DNA of 64,000 bases from assembly GCA_034007705.1 (NCBI GenBank), contig JAVEQK010000002.1:165049-229048 (forward strand). The letters run 5' to 3'. The notes under the pieces were generated by a model. It was not told the origin of the DNA. It made no database searches and saw only the letters and a list, made by a program, of their open reading frames with translations. The position numbers and the translations under genes are program-made. Below are positions 53,489-61,492 of this stretch, piece after piece; position 1 is the stretch's first letter; each line of letters begins with the position of its first letter. Source of the stretch: UBA10518 sp022837185. Lineage in GTDB: Bacteria; Desulfobacterota; Desulfobulbia; Desulfobulbales; Desulfobulbaceae.

Positions 53489-53522
53489 TGGCCGGAGGGC
53501 AGGGAGGGCTCCATCCGCCGTT

Positions 53523-54302
53523 ATGAAATTCTGTGTGCTCGGCAGCGGCAGCCGGGGAAACGCAACCCTGGTGGAAAGCGGCGGGACCGCGCTGCTCATC
53601 GATGCGGGATTTTCAGGAGTGGAGATCAGGCGTCGCCTCGGTCTTGCCGGCAGACAACCGGAAAAGCTCGCGGCAATACTGGTCACCCATGAGCATAACG
53701 ACCACATTTCCGGCGTGGGAGTGCTCTCCCGGCAGGCAAGGGTGCCCGTGCATGCCAACCCCGCCACCCTTGCGGCAGCGGCCGGAAAGCTCGGCACACT
53801 TTTCGCGATCCGCGAATTCAGCACCGGAGAGGGCTTCGAGCTCGGCGGCCTGCAGATCCACCCGTTCGCCATATCGCACGACACCGCGGATCCGGTCGGA
53901 TTCATCATTTCCGACGGGGATTTCCGGCTTGGATACTGCACGGACACCGGCAGGATCACCAGGCTCATTGAGCACCACCTCAGGCAATGCCACGCGCTGA
54001 TCCTGGAGAGCAATCACGATCCGCGCATGCTGCGTGAAGGTCCCTACCCGCTCAGACTGCAGCAGAGGGTGCTGTCCGGCCAGGGGCATCTGGCCAATGA
54101 AGATGCCGGGAGCCTCCTGAACAGGCTGGCCGGAGGCGTCCTGCAATATGTGGTTCTGGCGCATCTGAGCGAGATCAACAATCTGCCGGAGCTGGCCCTG
54201 CGCGCCGCCAGAAACGGGCTGGGTGAAAAGGGGGTGCACATAGAGATTGTCCCTGCCTGCCAGGGAGCACCCTGTCGGCTCATCGACCTGCGCCGGAAAT
54301 AA
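53523..54302 (+). CDS. MBL-fold metallohydrolase (WalJ/YycJ-like)
   Basis: 259 residues. FCVLGSGSRGNATLVES at the N terminus and THEHNDHISG, the HxHxDH di-metal motif, follow the class of YycJ/WalJ-type exonuclease-like MBL proteins; later SHDTADPVGF, YCTDTGRIT and LAHLSEINN give the other ligands. Probably a DNA-processing hydrolase. Start at ATG 53523: the longer frame upstream lies in dut. Confidence 0.85.
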   Translation: MKFCVLGSGSRGNATLVESGGTALLIDAGFSGVEIRRRLGLAGRQPEKLAAILVTHEHNDHISGVGVLSRQARVPVHANPATLAAAAGKLGTLFAIREFSTGEGFELGGLQIHPFAISHDTADPVGFIISDGDFRLGYCTDTGRITRLIEHHLRQCHALILESNHDPRMLREGPYPLRLQQRVLSGQGHLANEDAGSLLNRLAGGVLQYVVLAHLSEINNLPELALRAARNGLGEKGVHIEIVPACQGAPCRLIDLRRK

Positions 54303-54553
54303 ACGGCAGCGGGTATTTGCCGGTCTATCTCCCCAACCAGGGGGAAAGGGCCGGTATTTTTTTTGGTGCATTCATTGTCCTTCAATGGTATTTGCATCTT
54401 GCGGAAAGCAGGTATATTGGATTGTTCAACCCCATCTGCCCGGAAAAGCGAAGCTGTGCGGCAGGCACGTTTCCTCCCGGCTGTGCGCGTCCGGCCGCGG
54501 CGAAGTTTGAATATGGGCGGATGGTGTCCGCCGGCGATTCAGGAGGGTGGTGC

Positions 54554-54781
54554 ATGAGCAAAAGAAACAGGCGGTATGAAAATGCAGTCCGTTACGGGCG
54601 CTGCGGCATGTGCGATGCGGATATTCCCCTGGAGCATTTTTTCGAGAGGGGGGATGTCGTCAGTTGCGGCGGGTGCGGCGCCGAATACGTCATTCAGGCC
54701 CTGCAGCCGGTCCGGCTCAAGGTCCAGGAAGAGGAGCAGGGCGCCAGGCGGAAAAGATCAATGAAACAGGGCGGAATATGA
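54554..54781 (+). CDS. small zinc-ribbon protein
   Basis: 75 residues. AGGAGG lies 7 nt before the ATG. Two CxxC knuckles (CGMC near residue 17 and CGGC near residue 39) make a zinc ribbon like those of LysW-type carriers, though it lacks the C-terminal EDWGE end of LysW. A charged tail (EEEQGARRKRSMKQ) follows. Its TGA overlaps the speB ATG, so its synthesis is coupled with the agmatinase-like gene. Function unknown. Confidence 0.7.
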   Translation: MSKRNRRYENAVRYGRCGMCDADIPLEHFFERGDVVSCGGCGAEYVIQALQPVRLKVQEEEQGARRKRSMKQGGI

Positions 54782-55626
54782 TGAATTTTGCAGATCTGCC
54801 CGCGGCGTACACAGGCTATGAGCAGGCCAGGACCGTTGTTCTGCCGATTCCCTATGATAAAACCTCCACCTGGCGGAAGGGCGCGGACCTGGGCCCCCAG
54901 GCCCTGCTGGCCGCCTCGGCCAACATGGAACTGTTCGACATCGAAACCGGGTCCGAGGTGTTCCGCACGGGAATCTGCACCCTGCCCCCGGTGGACTGCC
55001 CGGCCGATCCGGCAGCCATGGTTGATGAGGTCGAGAAGCAGGCCCTGCACCATTTCCGCAACGGAAAATTTGTCGTCGGCCTTGGCGGCGAACATTCGGT
55101 CACGGTCGGCCTGGTCCGCGCCGCCGCCAGAAAATTCGGCAATCTGAGTGTGCTGCAGTTCGATGCTCACAGCGACCTGCGGCCGGAATACGAAGGCAGC
55201 CCGTTCAATCATGCCTGCGTCATGTCCAGGGTCAGCGAGATATGCGGCGTCGTGCAGGTGGGAATACGCAGTATGGACAAGGCCGAATGGGACGCGGCAG
55301 ACCGGGACCGCATCGTGTTTGCCCATGACCTGAACAAATACGGAATGAATGCCGCCGCCGAGGCCCTGGAATTGTTGACGGATACGGTATACATAACCGT
55401 TGATCTCGATGTGCTTGATCCTTCCGTCATGCCCTCCACCGGCACTCCGGAACCAGGGGGGCTGGACTGGTATACCCTCACCGGATTGATCCGGCGCGCG
55501 GCCGGAGAACGAACGATCATCGGCATGGACGTGGTGGAGCTGCTGCCCGACCAGTCCAACCCGGCCCCGGACTTTCTGGCCGCCAAATTGATCTATCGGA
55601 CCCTGAGCATGGTTTTTGGGCAGTAA
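54778..55626 (+). CDS. speB: agmatinase (ureohydrolase family)
   Basis: 282 residues. The Mn2+ binding motifs are GGEHSVTVG, QFDAHSDLR and ITVDLDVLDPS. VLPIPYDKTSTWRKGADLGP near the start and PGGLDWYTLTGL near the end also fit. It hydrolyses agmatine to putrescine and urea. With the next gene it forms the arginine-to-putrescine route. ATG 54778 overlaps the stop of the zinc-ribbon gene; an ATG one codon later is equally possible. Confidence 0.9.
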   Translation: MMNFADLPAAYTGYEQARTVVLPIPYDKTSTWRKGADLGPQALLAASANMELFDIETGSEVFRTGICTLPPVDCPADPAAMVDEVEKQALHHFRNGKFVVGLGGEHSVTVGLVRAAARKFGNLSVLQFDAHSDLRPEYEGSPFNHACVMSRVSEICGVVQVGIRSMDKAEWDAADRDRIVFAHDLNKYGMNAAAEALELLTDTVYITVDLDVLDPSVMPSTGTPEPGGLDWYTLTGLIRRAAGERTIIGMDVVELLPDQSNPAPDFLAAKLIYRTLSMVFGQ

Positions 55627-55651
55627 CAGACAATCGTCAGGAGCAGACAGC

Positions 55652-57586
55652 ATGAAACGGAAGACCGGGCCCGGCGGCCGCAGAAAAAGCAGAAGTATCG
55701 CCCACAGCATCTACAATATCGAAGGGTGGGGCATCGGCTATTTCGACATTGATGCCGAGGGCTACATGACCGCCAGTCCCCTCAAGGAGGCGGGCCAGTC
55801 CATCAGAATTTACGATATTGTCCAGGAGGCCCTGGAAGAGGGGCTGCGGCTGCCCCTGCAGATCCGTTTCCAGGATCTGCTGAGGCACCGGGTCTTCAGC
55901 CTGAACGAGGCGTTCATAGCGGCATCCGCCCAGTTCGGCTTCAAGGGCAGGTATTCCGGGGTTTTTCCGGTCAAGGTCAACCAGCTGCGCGAAGTGGTCG
56001 AGGAAATCATCGACGCCGGCGGTCCGTACAATTTCGGCCTGGAAGCGGGCAGCAAACCGGAACTGCTGGCGGTCCTCTCCATGCATACCAATTACGAGTC
56101 GTTGATTATCTGCAACGGCTATAAGGACGAATATTTCATCCGCCACGCTTTGCATGGCCGGCGCCTGGGAAAAAAGGTGGTGCTGGTGGCGGAAAAAATG
56201 GGGGAAATCCGCAAGATAATCGATATGGCCGCGGCCATGGAGGTTGAGCCCCTGATCGGCATGCGGATCAGGTTGAACGCGAAAGCTTCGGGACAGTGGG
56301 GGGCTTCGGGCGGCAGCTCGGCGAAATTCGGCCTGACCACCGCCGAAATCATCGAGGCGGTCAACCTGCTTCGGGAATCCGGCTTCGAATCCTCCTTCAA
56401 GGTCCTCCACTTTCACATCGGTTCCCAGATCCCTGAAATCCGCGACATCAGCAGGGCGGTGCAGGAGGGCGCCCGGTATTACGCCAAGCTGTACCAGTAC
56501 GGCTGCCAGGTGGAATATCTTGATGTCGGCGGCGGTCTCGGTGTCGACTATGACGGGTCCGCCAGCGTATTCTCCTCTTCCACCAACTACAGCCTGCAGG
56601 AATACGCCAATGCCATTGTCTCTTCGGTCATGGATGTGTGCGACGAGGAGAAGGTGCCGCACCCGAACCTTATCAGCGAAAGCGGCCGGGCCCTGGTCGC
56701 GCACCACTCCATGATCGTGGTGGACGCCCTGGGGACAATAGGAAAGCTGAACGCCCCGGCGCCCAAGATAGACAAGGAAAGCCACAAGCTGGTCAGGCGC
56801 ATGCAGGACATAGAGAAACGGCTCAACCGCGAAACCCTGACCGAGTGCTACCACGATCTCCTCTTCATCCAGGAGCGGGCCCAGTCGATGTTTCTCCTCG
56901 GCCTCTTTGATCTGGAAAGCAAGGCGGCGGTGGAAACCCTGTTCTGGAAAATCGCGGCGGCAATCGTCGCCAAATATCAAAATGAACCGTACATCCCCGA
57001 GGAAATCACCGAGATGCGCACCATGCTGGCGGAACAGTATATCTGCAATTTTTCCGTTTTCCAGTCCCTGCCCGACTACTGGGCCCTGGGCCAGCTTTTT
57101 CCCATTGTCCCCATCCATCGCCTCACCGAGGAGCCGACCCATGAGGCGACCATCGTCGACATTACCTGCGACTCCGACGGCAAGGTGGCGAAATTCATAG
57201 ACCTCGAGGATGTCAAGGAGAGCCTGCCGCTGCATACCCTCACCGACGAATCCTATTTCATCGGCATGTTCATGACCGGCGCCTACCAGGACGTGATGGG
57301 CGACCTGCACAACCTGTTCGGGCGGATCAACGAGGTCCATGTCTACCTCGACCCCGACGAGGAGCAGGGGTGGTACATCGAGGAGAAGATCAAGGGCAGC
57401 AGCATCCAGGAAGTGCTGGAGATGAACCAGTACGACCAGAAACAGCTGGTCAAGGACATGAAAAAGCAGGTGGACAAGGCCATCAAGGCGGACGTCATCA
57501 AGCCCAGCGCCGGGATCAAACTGTTGAACGCGTATGAAAAGGCCCTGAAGGACTATACGTACATGTCGACGGTCAGGAAAATCTGA
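55652..57586 (+). CDS. speA: biosynthetic arginine decarboxylase
   Basis: 644 residues. PLP fold-type III: the PLP lysine is in YSGVFPVKVNQLREVVEEI; substrate motifs include NFGLEAGSKPELLAVLSM, LHFHIGSQIPEIRDI and YLDVGGGLGVDYDGS. The length and C-terminal insert (YICNFSVFQSLPDYWALGQLFPIVPIHRL) are those of the biosynthetic SpeA. It makes agmatine for SpeB. GAGGAG-like ribosome site before the ATG, 25 bp after speB. No terminator was recognised after it. Confidence 0.93.
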   Translation: MKRKTGPGGRRKSRSIAHSIYNIEGWGIGYFDIDAEGYMTASPLKEAGQSIRIYDIVQEALEEGLRLPLQIRFQDLLRHRVFSLNEAFIAASAQFGFKGRYSGVFPVKVNQLREVVEEIIDAGGPYNFGLEAGSKPELLAVLSMHTNYESLIICNGYKDEYFIRHALHGRRLGKKVVLVAEKMGEIRKIIDMAAAMEVEPLIGMRIRLNAKASGQWGASGGSSAKFGLTTAEIIEAVNLLRESGFESSFKVLHFHIGSQIPEIRDISRAVQEGARYYAKLYQYGCQVEYLDVGGGLGVDYDGSASVFSSSTNYSLQEYANAIVSSVMDVCDEEKVPHPNLISESGRALVAHHSMIVVDALGTIGKLNAPAPKIDKESHKLVRRMQDIEKRLNRETLTECYHDLLFIQERAQSMFLLGLFDLESKAAVETLFWKIAAAIVAKYQNEPYIPEEITEMRTMLAEQYICNFSVFQSLPDYWALGQLFPIVPIHRLTEEPTHEATIVDITCDSDGKVAKFIDLEDVKESLPLHTLTDESYFIGMFMTGAYQDVMGDLHNLFGRINEVHVYLDPDEEQGWYIEEKIKGSSIQEVLEMNQYDQKQLVKDMKKQVDKAIKADVIKPSAGIKLLNAYEKALKDYTYMSTVRKI

Positions 57587-57620
57587 AAAAAGCGGTCCTC
57601 CATGGGGCCGGAAAGAGGCC

Positions 57621-58520
57621 TCAGCCCCTGGGGTGAAAGCGCTGATGGGTGGTCTTGAGGCGGCTGCCTTCCACCTTGGTGTAGATCTGCGTCGTGGCGA
57701 TGTCGGAATGGCCGAGCATCATCTGCACGGCCCGGAGGTCGGCCCCTCCCGCCAGCAGATGGGACGCGAACGAGTGGCGCAGCGTGTGCGGACTGATTTG
57801 CCGGGGGATGCCCGCGTTGACGGCAAGGGTGCTGACGATCTGCCAGAACCGTGTCCTGGTCATGGCCGTGCCGCGATTGCTCAGAAAGAGAAACGGGCTT
57901 GATTTTTTCACCAGGGCCGGCCGGCCCGAGTCAAGATATTCCTTCAACCGTTCGGCGGCAATTTCGCCGAACGGCACAAGACGCTCCTTGGACCCCTTGC
58001 CGAGGACCCGTACATGGCCGGCGGTCAGGCTTACGCTGTTGACCGGCAGCCGGACCAGCTCCGAAACCCGCATCCCCGTGGCGTACAAAAGGTAGAGCAT
58101 GGCATAGTCGCGCAGGATGAACGGTGTCTTCTGCGGGGGAACGGCGAGCAGCCGGTCGACGTCGCCGCGGTTGAGGGCCTTGGGCAGGCTGGTCCCTGAT
58201 TTGGGGGGGTCGATGTCGGCAACCGGGTTGGCGGTGATTGCGCCGCGGCCGGCGAGGTAATCGAAAAAGGCCCGGAGAGCTGCCAGCCGCCTGGCGTTGC
58301 TCCGGGAACCGATCCGGCGCCGGTGGCTGTGGCGGAAGAAGTCGCGGATATGCTCACTCCTGACATTGGCCGGCTGCCGGACACCCAGTTCATGCATCCG
58401 GTCGAGAAAAAACCGCAGGTCGGATCCGTAGGAGGCGACGGTGTTGCCGGAAAGCCTTCGTTCGGCCAGGAGATAGTGGAGAAAGGGGTCCAGGTAATCG
58501 GGAAGCTGCTGCTGTTTCAG
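57621..58520 (-). CDS. XerC/XerD-type tyrosine recombinase with a non-standard start
   Basis: About 299 residues if started at the CTG at 58520. Catalytic residues: R in ATGMRVSELVRL, K in GKGSKERLVPFG, HTLRH and GHSDIATTQIYTKV with the nucleophile Tyr. The conserved N-terminal SAM-like domain continues upstream of the first ATG (58397): YLDPFLHYLLAERRLSGNTVASYGSDLRFF. No ATG, GTG or TTG exists in this frame, so initiation is at CTG or a frameshift is present; GGAG lies 10 nt before that CTG. Family members resolve chromosome dimers at dif. It follows rpsU. Confidence 0.88.
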   Translation of the reverse strand: MKQQQLPDYLDPFLHYLLAERRLSGNTVASYGSDLRFFLDRMHELGVRQPANVRSEHIRDFFRHSHRRRIGSRSNARRLAALRAFFDYLAGRGAITANPVADIDPPKSGTSLPKALNRGDVDRLLAVPPQKTPFILRDYAMLYLLYATGMRVSELVRLPVNSVSLTAGHVRVLGKGSKERLVPFGEIAAERLKEYLDSGRPALVKKSSPFLFLSNRGTAMTRTRFWQIVSTLAVNAGIPRQISPHTLRHSFASHLLAGGADLRAVQMMLGHSDIATTQIYTKVEGSRLKTTHQRFHPRG

Positions 58521-58556
58521 GGGGAAACGGCTCCGGGGGGTTGATGAGTTGAACAG

Positions 58557-58578
58557 GGCGGGCCGGCGCCGGCCCGCC
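58557..58578. repeat. 22-bp perfect palindrome between rpsU and the recombinase gene
   Basis: The 22 bases read the same on both strands, centred on CG (58567-58568), and can fold as a hairpin without a loop or an open cruciform. It begins 7 bases after the rpsU stop and about 37 bp before the recombinase start. No T-run. Confidence 0.85.
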
Positions 58579-58584
58579 GCCGGA

Positions 58585-58779
58585 CTACATCCTGCTTTTC
58601 ATGCGGTTGTACTTGCGCAGCTTGCGCAAGGCCTCGGCACTTTTACGGCGCTTTTTCACACTGGGTTTCTCGTAAAATTCACGCCGCTTGAGTTCGCGCT
58701 TGATTCCGTCTATCTGCAGCTTTTTCTTCAGTTGCCGGATCGCATACTCAACATCGCCTCTGACTTCAACCTCGATCAT
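58585..58779 (-). CDS. rpsU: 30S ribosomal protein S21
   Basis: 64 residues. Short S21: VEVRGDVEYAIRQLKKKLQIDG, LKRREFYEKPSVKKRRK and KYNRMKSRM, with a strongly basic C-terminal half. ATG 58779 has AAGGA 10 nt upstream; the GTG three codons earlier overlaps the ribosome site and is unlikely. It is needed for start-codon selection by the 30S subunit. Confidence 0.93.
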   Translation of the reverse strand: MIEVEVRGDVEYAIRQLKKKLQIDGIKRELKRREFYEKPSVKKRRKSAEALRKLRKYNRMKSRM

Positions 58780-58844
58780 ACAAATCACATCCTTTGTGTT
58801 GCTGGCGGCGGGATTTCCCGCCTGTTTAAAGAGTTAAAAATAGT

Positions 58845-58873
58845 AATATATTCCAAAAAAAAAGGCATGTCAA
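58845..58873 (-). promoter_or_regulatory. sigma-70 promoter of rpsU
   Basis: Leftward TTGACA (complement of 58868-58873), 17-bp spacer, TATATT (complement of 58845-58850). The predicted start leaves a leader of about 60 nt. Confidence 0.8.
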
Positions 58874-58893
58874 TGGGATAAACGACCGAAGCA

Positions 58894-60270
58894 TCAGCCG
58901 CCGGGAAAGATCTTGCCGGGGTTGAGAATATTGTTGGGGTCAAGCATCCGTTTGATGTTTTTCATGACCTTCAGGGCGTTGGCATCGATTTCCAGGGGAA
59001 CGAATTCCGCCTTGGTGAGGCCGATGCCGTGTTCGCCGGAAAGACTGCCGCCCAGGTCCACCACGAATTGAAAAAGTGCTGCCCTGGCGGCCGCCCCTTG
59101 CTCCGCTTCCCTTTTGTCCGTCCGGTCAAGCATGATGTTGACATGGATGTTGCCGTCGCCGGCATGACCGAAGGTAAGGATGGTGAGGTCCAGGTCCGCG
59201 GCCAGTTCTTCGGTGAAACGAACAAGGTCCGGTATCCGGGAGCGCGGCACAACAACGTCTTCGCTTATTTTATCCGGCTTCAAGGAAAAGACGGCCGGGG
59301 AAACGGAGCGGCGCGCCAGCCAGATTTCAGCACGCTCCCGGTCATCGGCGGCATGCCGGAAGGCAATATCGCCCTCGCGCAGATACCGGACAAGCAAATC
59401 CTGCTGGCCGGCCACTTCAACCCCGCTGCCGTCGATCTCCACCAGCAGCAGGGCCGCGGTCTCGGGCGGCAGGGGGAGGGGGATGTGGTCCCGGACCACC
59501 CGGATGGCGGTCCGGTCCATGTACTCCAGGGTGCAGGGCCTGATGCCGGCGGCAAGGATGCCGGCGACCAGCCCGGTTGCCCGGGCAAGGGAGTCGAAAA
59601 TGAGCAGGTAGGTCTCCTTGCGCTCGGGCAGGGGCAGGGTCCGGAGAACCAGTCTGGTGAAGATGCCCAGGGTTCCCTCGGAGCCGACGAAGAGGCGGAT
59701 CAGGTCGTAGCCGACCACGCCCTTTTCGGTGCGGACCCCGGTGCGCATGATCTCTCCGGTGGGGAGAACTATTTCCAGGCCGATGACGTAATCCCGGGTT
59801 ACGCCGTACTTGACGGCGCTGGGGCCGCCCGCGCACTCGGCGGCATTGCCGCCGATGGTGCAGAATTTCAGGCTGGCCGGATCGGGCGGATACATGAGGT
59901 TGTGTTTTTTCAGGGCCGCCTGCAGGTCGCCGGTCACGACGCCGGGTTCGACCACGGCGATCATGTTTTCGGGGTCGATCTCCAGGATGCGGTTCATTCT
60001 GGCGGTCGCCAGGACGAGCCCCCCGGCTGTCGGCAGGCTGCCGCCGGTCATGCCTGTGCCCGCGCCCCGGGGCACGACGGCAAAACCGTGGCGGTTGGCG
60101 AGGCGGAGGATGGCGGCGACCTCCGCGGCGCTGCCGGGCAGGGCGACCGCTTCCGGCAGGAAAATGCGGCCCGTGCCGTCATAGCTGTAACAGCTCAGCT
60201 CTTCCGGTGCGGTCAGGAGGTTGGGCCGGCCGACGATGGTTTCGAGTTCCCTGATAAGCGCGCGTTGCAT
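58894..60270 (-). CDS. FAD-linked oxidase, GlcD/D-lactate dehydrogenase family
   Basis: 458 residues. FAD-binding type 4 domain: VVPRGAGTGMTGGSLPTAGGLVL and FCTIGGNAAECAGGPSAVKYG, with GSEGTLGIFTRLVL, and the C-terminal domain FGHAGDGNIHVNIM and GGSLSGEHGIGLTK, where His residues bind the metal and substrate. It oxidises a 2-hydroxy acid such as glycolate or D-lactate; no GlcE or GlcF FeS partner lies beside it. ATG 60270 is the best start despite a weak ribosome site; the frame upstream to 60555 is antisense to ddl. Confidence 0.88.
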   Translation of the reverse strand: MQRALIRELETIVGRPNLLTAPEELSCYSYDGTGRIFLPEAVALPGSAAEVAAILRLANRHGFAVVPRGAGTGMTGGSLPTAGGLVLATARMNRILEIDPENMIAVVEPGVVTGDLQAALKKHNLMYPPDPASLKFCTIGGNAAECAGGPSAVKYGVTRDYVIGLEIVLPTGEIMRTGVRTEKGVVGYDLIRLFVGSEGTLGIFTRLVLRTLPLPERKETYLLIFDSLARATGLVAGILAAGIRPCTLEYMDRTAIRVVRDHIPLPLPPETAALLLVEIDGSGVEVAGQQDLLVRYLREGDIAFRHAADDRERAEIWLARRSVSPAVFSLKPDKISEDVVVPRSRIPDLVRFTEELAADLDLTILTFGHAGDGNIHVNIMLDRTDKREAEQGAAARAALFQFVVDLGGSLSGEHGIGLTKAEFVPLEIDANALKVMKNIKRMLDPNNILNPGKIFPGG

Positions 60271-60451
60271 GGGCGGAGAATAATGAATCTGAAGCTGATT
60301 AACCAGAACTTTCAGAAAATAGTTGTCATTGTCCGGGACCGCGACATGGTGTATAGGAAGAATCGTTTTTGCGGGTTGGAATAAGCGCCCGCTGGAAGTG
60401 CCCGCGCAAGGGCGGCCGGATTTTCCGGTAGAAGAGTTGAGCGAGGTGAAC

Positions 60452-61378
60452 ATGGGAAGATTGCGATTGGCGTTGATTGCCGGCGGTACATCGGGCGAAA
60501 GGGAGGTTTCACTCAAGGGCGCCGGTGAAGTGGAAAAAGCCCTCGATCCGGACAAGTATGAGGTCGTGCGCTATGACCCGGCCACCGATCTGGCCCTGAT
60601 TGCCGCCCATGCCGGCGAAATTGACGCGGCGTTCATACTGCTGCACGGAATTCATGGCGAAGACGGAACCGTGCAGGGTTTCCTCGAACTGCTGGGAATC
60701 CCGTACCAGGGCTCGGGGGTGCTGGGCAGCGCTCTGGCCATGGACAAAAACCTGGCCAAGACCATGTATCGCCTGCACGGCCTGCCGGTGGCGGGGTGGG
60801 AAATGGCCGGGCCGGGGGATGTCTCCGGGCCGGGGCGGCTTCTGGACAGGCTGCGCCTGCCCCTGGTCGTCAAACCGGTGCGCCAGGGATCGAGCATCGG
60901 CATGTCCATCGTCAGGGAGCCGGACGGCCTTGCCCCGGCCCTGGCCAAGGCGTTTGAGCACGACAGCTCGGTCATGGTCGAGGAGTTCATTGCCGGCCGC
61001 GAGATTACCGTGGGGGTCATCGGCAACGATGCTCTTGCCGCCCTGCCGCTGGTCGAGATTATCCCCGGCGAGCAGTATGAATTTTTTGATTACGAGGCAA
61101 AATACAAAGCCGGGGCCACCCGGGAAATCTGTCCGGCCCCGGTCGATGATACGATCAGGGATAAGGCGCAGGAATACGGCCTGCGCGCCCATCGGGCCCT
61201 GCAACTCCGCGGCTACAGCCGGACCGACATGATTGTCAGGGGAGAGGAGGTTTTTTTGCTGGAAACCAATACCATACCCGGGATGACCCCGACAAGTCTC
61301 CTGCCCCAGGCCGCCAGGGAATACGGCCTGAGCTTTTCCGCCCTGCTCGACAGGCTGATTGAGCTGGCCCTGGAATGA
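60452..61378 (+). CDS. ddl: D-alanine--D-alanine ligase
   Basis: 308 residues. ATP-grasp fold: LALIAGGTSGEREVSLKGAG, LHGIHGEDGTVQGFLELLGIPYQGSGVLGSALAMDK, VKPVRQGSSIGMSIV and LLETNTIPGMTPTSLLPQAA, all family elements. Makes the peptidoglycan dipeptide. ATG 60452 with GAGGTG 5 nt upstream; the longer frame upstream overlaps the opposing flavoprotein gene's leader. Ends in a GC hairpin (61382-61401) without T-run. Confidence 0.92.
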   Translation: MGRLRLALIAGGTSGEREVSLKGAGEVEKALDPDKYEVVRYDPATDLALIAAHAGEIDAAFILLHGIHGEDGTVQGFLELLGIPYQGSGVLGSALAMDKNLAKTMYRLHGLPVAGWEMAGPGDVSGPGRLLDRLRLPLVVKPVRQGSSIGMSIVREPDGLAPALAKAFEHDSSVMVEEFIAGREITVGVIGNDALAALPLVEIIPGEQYEFFDYEAKYKAGATREICPAPVDDTIRDKAQEYGLRAHRALQLRGYSRTDMIVRGEEVFLLETNTIPGMTPTSLLPQAAREYGLSFSALLDRLIELALE

Positions 61379-61492
61379 AGCGCGCCCCGGGAAGAGGGCG
61401 CCGTCGTTTATGGGAATGACGGGAATTTCAAATATATAATCATTGATATCCAGCCTGAGGGTTGCGCCCTTTGCGTTCAGCCGTTCGGGCTG

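Noticed and set aside
55637..57340. 567-codon open frame antisense to speA
   Set aside because: Mirror of arginine decarboxylase.
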